From Rotaria sordida (Eukaryota > Rotifera > Eurotatoria > Philodinida > Philodinidae): a stretch of 64,000 nucleotides of DNA. This document shows, one piece after another, positions 61,861-64,000 of the stretch; position 1 is the first letter of the stretch; every line of letters begins with the position of its first letter. The stretch lies in assembly GCA_905250125.1 (NCBI GenBank), contig CAJNOL010001134.1:10329-74328 (forward strand), in the 5' to 3' direction. Under the pieces are notes generated by a model. That model saw nothing but the letters and a program-made list of their open reading frames with translations. It had not been told where the DNA came from and did not search any database. The position numbers were made by a program, and so were the translations under genes.

Positions 61861-63468
61861 AATCGACTGAAACTTTCAGAGTTTGTAGAGCTCAATGAGC
61901 TGATCATTTTGGTAAAAAATTGTTAGAGGTTTGAATATGGATTCAGATTGAAATGAGGAGAATACTATTTTCGAAGTTTCGGGAAAACCTTCATCGAATT
62001 GAAGATTTCTGATTTTTGGAAGAACATTTTCTTTTTCATTTTAGGACCAAAAGAGAACATTTTATATATATTCTGATAGCTCGTGCTCAGTTCTATCGAA
62101 CTATGTATGAACCAAATTGTTCAGATTCTTAAAGTGAAACTTTTCATGGGAGCACAATAATTTTACTGCTATAGTCAAAAATAGGCAGGAAGGTGAGAAA
62201 AAACCATAGCCAGAGTCCAACATGAGTAGGAATGTTCCTAGTAGCGAAGAGTTGCAGACTTTCACAATATAAGGTCTTTGTAGCTTTTCAAAAGGACTAT
62301 CCAATGAACCGTGCTAGAATTTTTGTCATTTAAATTTTTATGATAAAATATTTTTTGGAAAATAAGAGTTGGTGATAAATATAGGACTTATATCAACAGT
62401 ATCTAACAACATACTAGGTTCCCTCCCCATTGAATCAAATAGTTGCTGATTTGTTCATATATAGGATTGAACTCCTATCAAAACGCTGTCAAATACTGAA
62501 TTTGCACAAATATTTTTTCTTTTGAATTTACTTTAACACTAAGTTGACCATAATAGAGTGAGTTATCAAATAAATGATCAAAAAAAAGCTGCTTCTTTAG
62601 TGGCTTTTTATTTCAAAAACTCGGTGAAAACTTCATGAAGATAGTGTTGAAATGCTTGTTTCAACATCTTCTTGCAATTGGTATAAGACTCAATGGTGTT
62701 GACCTAAAAAGTCTAAATGGGTCAAACTGACTTCTAATACACCGTCCGCTTTTGATCATTGAACGGTTCAAACACTAGTTTTGACATTTTACTATTATAA
62801 GATGATGTGAAAAACAATATGATATCTTGTAGAATCTCGCATAACTTTTATTCTACTACTTGACATCTATCTGGATTTAAATTTTCCGACTAATCGATTG
62901 AGTTTTTCACTAAAAAAGTTACAAAATATGAATTGAAATCTGTCAGAAAACACTAGTAGATAAACATTTTGACTCTCTAATGAGTGAAAATGGAAATCGG
63001 CTGAGAAGCCTTATATACCAGAAGATAGAGTGAACGATGCTCTACAAAATCTAGTATACCACGATTCGCCCAAATTCGGAAGAGGTCTTTTATTGGGAGA
63101 CAAAGTTTTTGTAGCAGTGAAATTATTGTGCTCCCATGAAAAGTTTCACCTTAGGAATCTGAACAATTTGGTTCATACATAGTTCGATAGAACTGAGCAC
63201 GAGCTATCAGAATATATATAAAATGTTCTCTTTTGGTCCTAAAATGAAAAAGAAAATGTTCTTCCAAAAATCAGAAATCTTCAATTCGATGAAGGTTTTC
63301 CCGAAACTTCGAAAATAGTATTCTCCTCATTTCAATCTGAATCCATATTCAAACCTCTAACAACTTTTTACCAAAATGATCAGCTCATTGAGCTCTACAA
63401 ATTCTGAAAGTTTCAGTCGATTCTGAGAAGGTTGATGTAAATGTGGTACGTTTCCCATGGATTTACCC
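61815..63468. mobile_element. Long inverted-repeat element, 358-bp arms
   Basis: The left arm 61815-62171 starts GGGTAAATCCATGGGAAACG. The right arm 63111-63468 is its near-perfect reverse complement, ending CCATGGATTTACCC. Only a few mismatches separate the arms over about 357 bp. The 940-bp loop has no coding capacity. No target duplication is clear (GA on the left, TA on the right). It begins inside the reading frame of the TPR pseudogene. High arm identity suggests recent mobility or arm homogenisation. Confidence 0.75.
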
Positions 63469-63907
63469 TATATAATTTGCAGAAAAAATGTCACAAGCGA
63501 TTTAGATATTTTAAAAAAATATAGGTGCAAGTGAGCAACAAAAATCAATAAGACGTATCAAAGTGGAATAGTTAAGATCTGATTTGTTTCGATTAAACTG
63601 ATGTTTTTAACAAAATAATCGAGAATAAACACTCGATATTTTTTAATTTTCTGCCAACTTGATATCTTTAACATCAATGGCATCAACAATTTCAGAAAAA
63701 TGGAAAACATCACTTGTTTGTACTGACTAAAGTAGGTTTTGTCCTCTAAGTGTACCGATAGTCTTATTTTAACAATCAAGTTTTGTATATTGACATCAAT
63801 CATAGAAGAAAAATAAAAATCAAGACATAAAACGTTCAAAACTCGGCTATTTTGAATGAGTGGTTTTCAAAATTTTTTAATTAAATTGAATGTTTTATAA
63901 CTGATAG
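63469..63907. other. No supportable gene
   Basis: A minus-strand open frame of about 90 codons (63839-63558) has no recognisable motif. The sequence AATTTGCAG just right of the inverted-repeat element is a plausible splice acceptor. Confidence 0.35.
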
Positions 63908-64000
63908 TTAGGGTGTGTGGGTGTAGGTGTGGGTCTATGGAAGATATATACCCGAATTCACATCCACACCCACTCACATTCACACCTACACTACACTCAC
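63908..64000. repeat. Telomere-like hairpin, cut by window edge
   Basis: G/T arm TTAGGGTGTGTGGGTGTAGG continuing TGTGGG, then GGAAGATATATACCCG, then the C/A arm CACATCCACACCCACTCACA and further CACACC-type units to the last base. Confidence 0.8.

Overview
The window looks like nuclear DNA of a bdelloid rotifer. It is AT-rich, with short introns (about 50-70 nt), many decayed gene copies and abundant non-coding repeat elements. Its gene families fit a bdelloid: F-box/LRR proteins with one 28-residue repeat per exon, kinesin-light-chain-like TPR proteins, an RNF213-like giant, and genes with bacterial or fungal flavour. Taxonomy is inferred from style; no rRNA or mitochondrial marker is present. 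No tRNA, rRNA or CRISPR array was found.

Layout. 1-542: start of a 7TM receptor (minus), cut by the window edge. 5.8-7.1 kb: two-exon alpha/beta hydrolase (minus). 9.9-12.3 kb: a 2.3 kb non-coding terminal-inverted-repeat element. 12.4-15.5 kb: five-exon class II fumarase-superfamily lyase of the carboxymuconate cycloisomerase (PcaB) type (plus), whose fourth intron is swollen by a palindromic element. 16.8-32.3 kb: a giant RNF213/mysterin-like AAA+ protein (minus), rebuilt here as six exons and about 4,780 residues, with two intact Walker ATPase modules and an RZ-type zinc finger but no visible RING. 37.0 kb: small ubiquitin-like protein (plus). 38-40.3 kb: F-box/LRR pseudogenes (minus). 43.7-45.0 kb: a secreted-protein gene (minus) built from twelve 90-bp repeats, now interrupted by stops. 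47.5-48.7 kb: UDP-glycosyltransferase pseudogene (minus). 50.6-52.0 kb: type I membrane protein with two three-finger-like domains and a mucin-like stalk (plus). 53.9-54.9 kb: alkaline-phosphatase-superfamily phosphodiesterase pseudogene (minus). 55.5-56.7 kb: (S)-2-hydroxy-acid oxidase ending in the peroxisomal signal SKL (plus). 59.1-59.4 kb: a 67-residue potato-inhibitor-I protease inhibitor (plus). 60.8-61.9 kb: frameshifted TPR gene (plus), abutting a 1.65 kb element with 358-bp inverted arms.

The genes do not form an obvious pathway. The most striking unexplained feature is a family of short dispersed hairpins, at least ten copies. One arm is G/T-rich (GGGTGTGGGTGTG-like) and the other is its C/A-rich complement, around a GAAGA or TCTTC loop. 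The arm motif resembles the TGTGGG telomere repeat reported for bdelloids. All recognised copies lie outside exons, and one ends the window. Other recurring signals are a diverged dispersed repeat inside two introns and one intergenic site, and two large fold-back elements inside or against genes.
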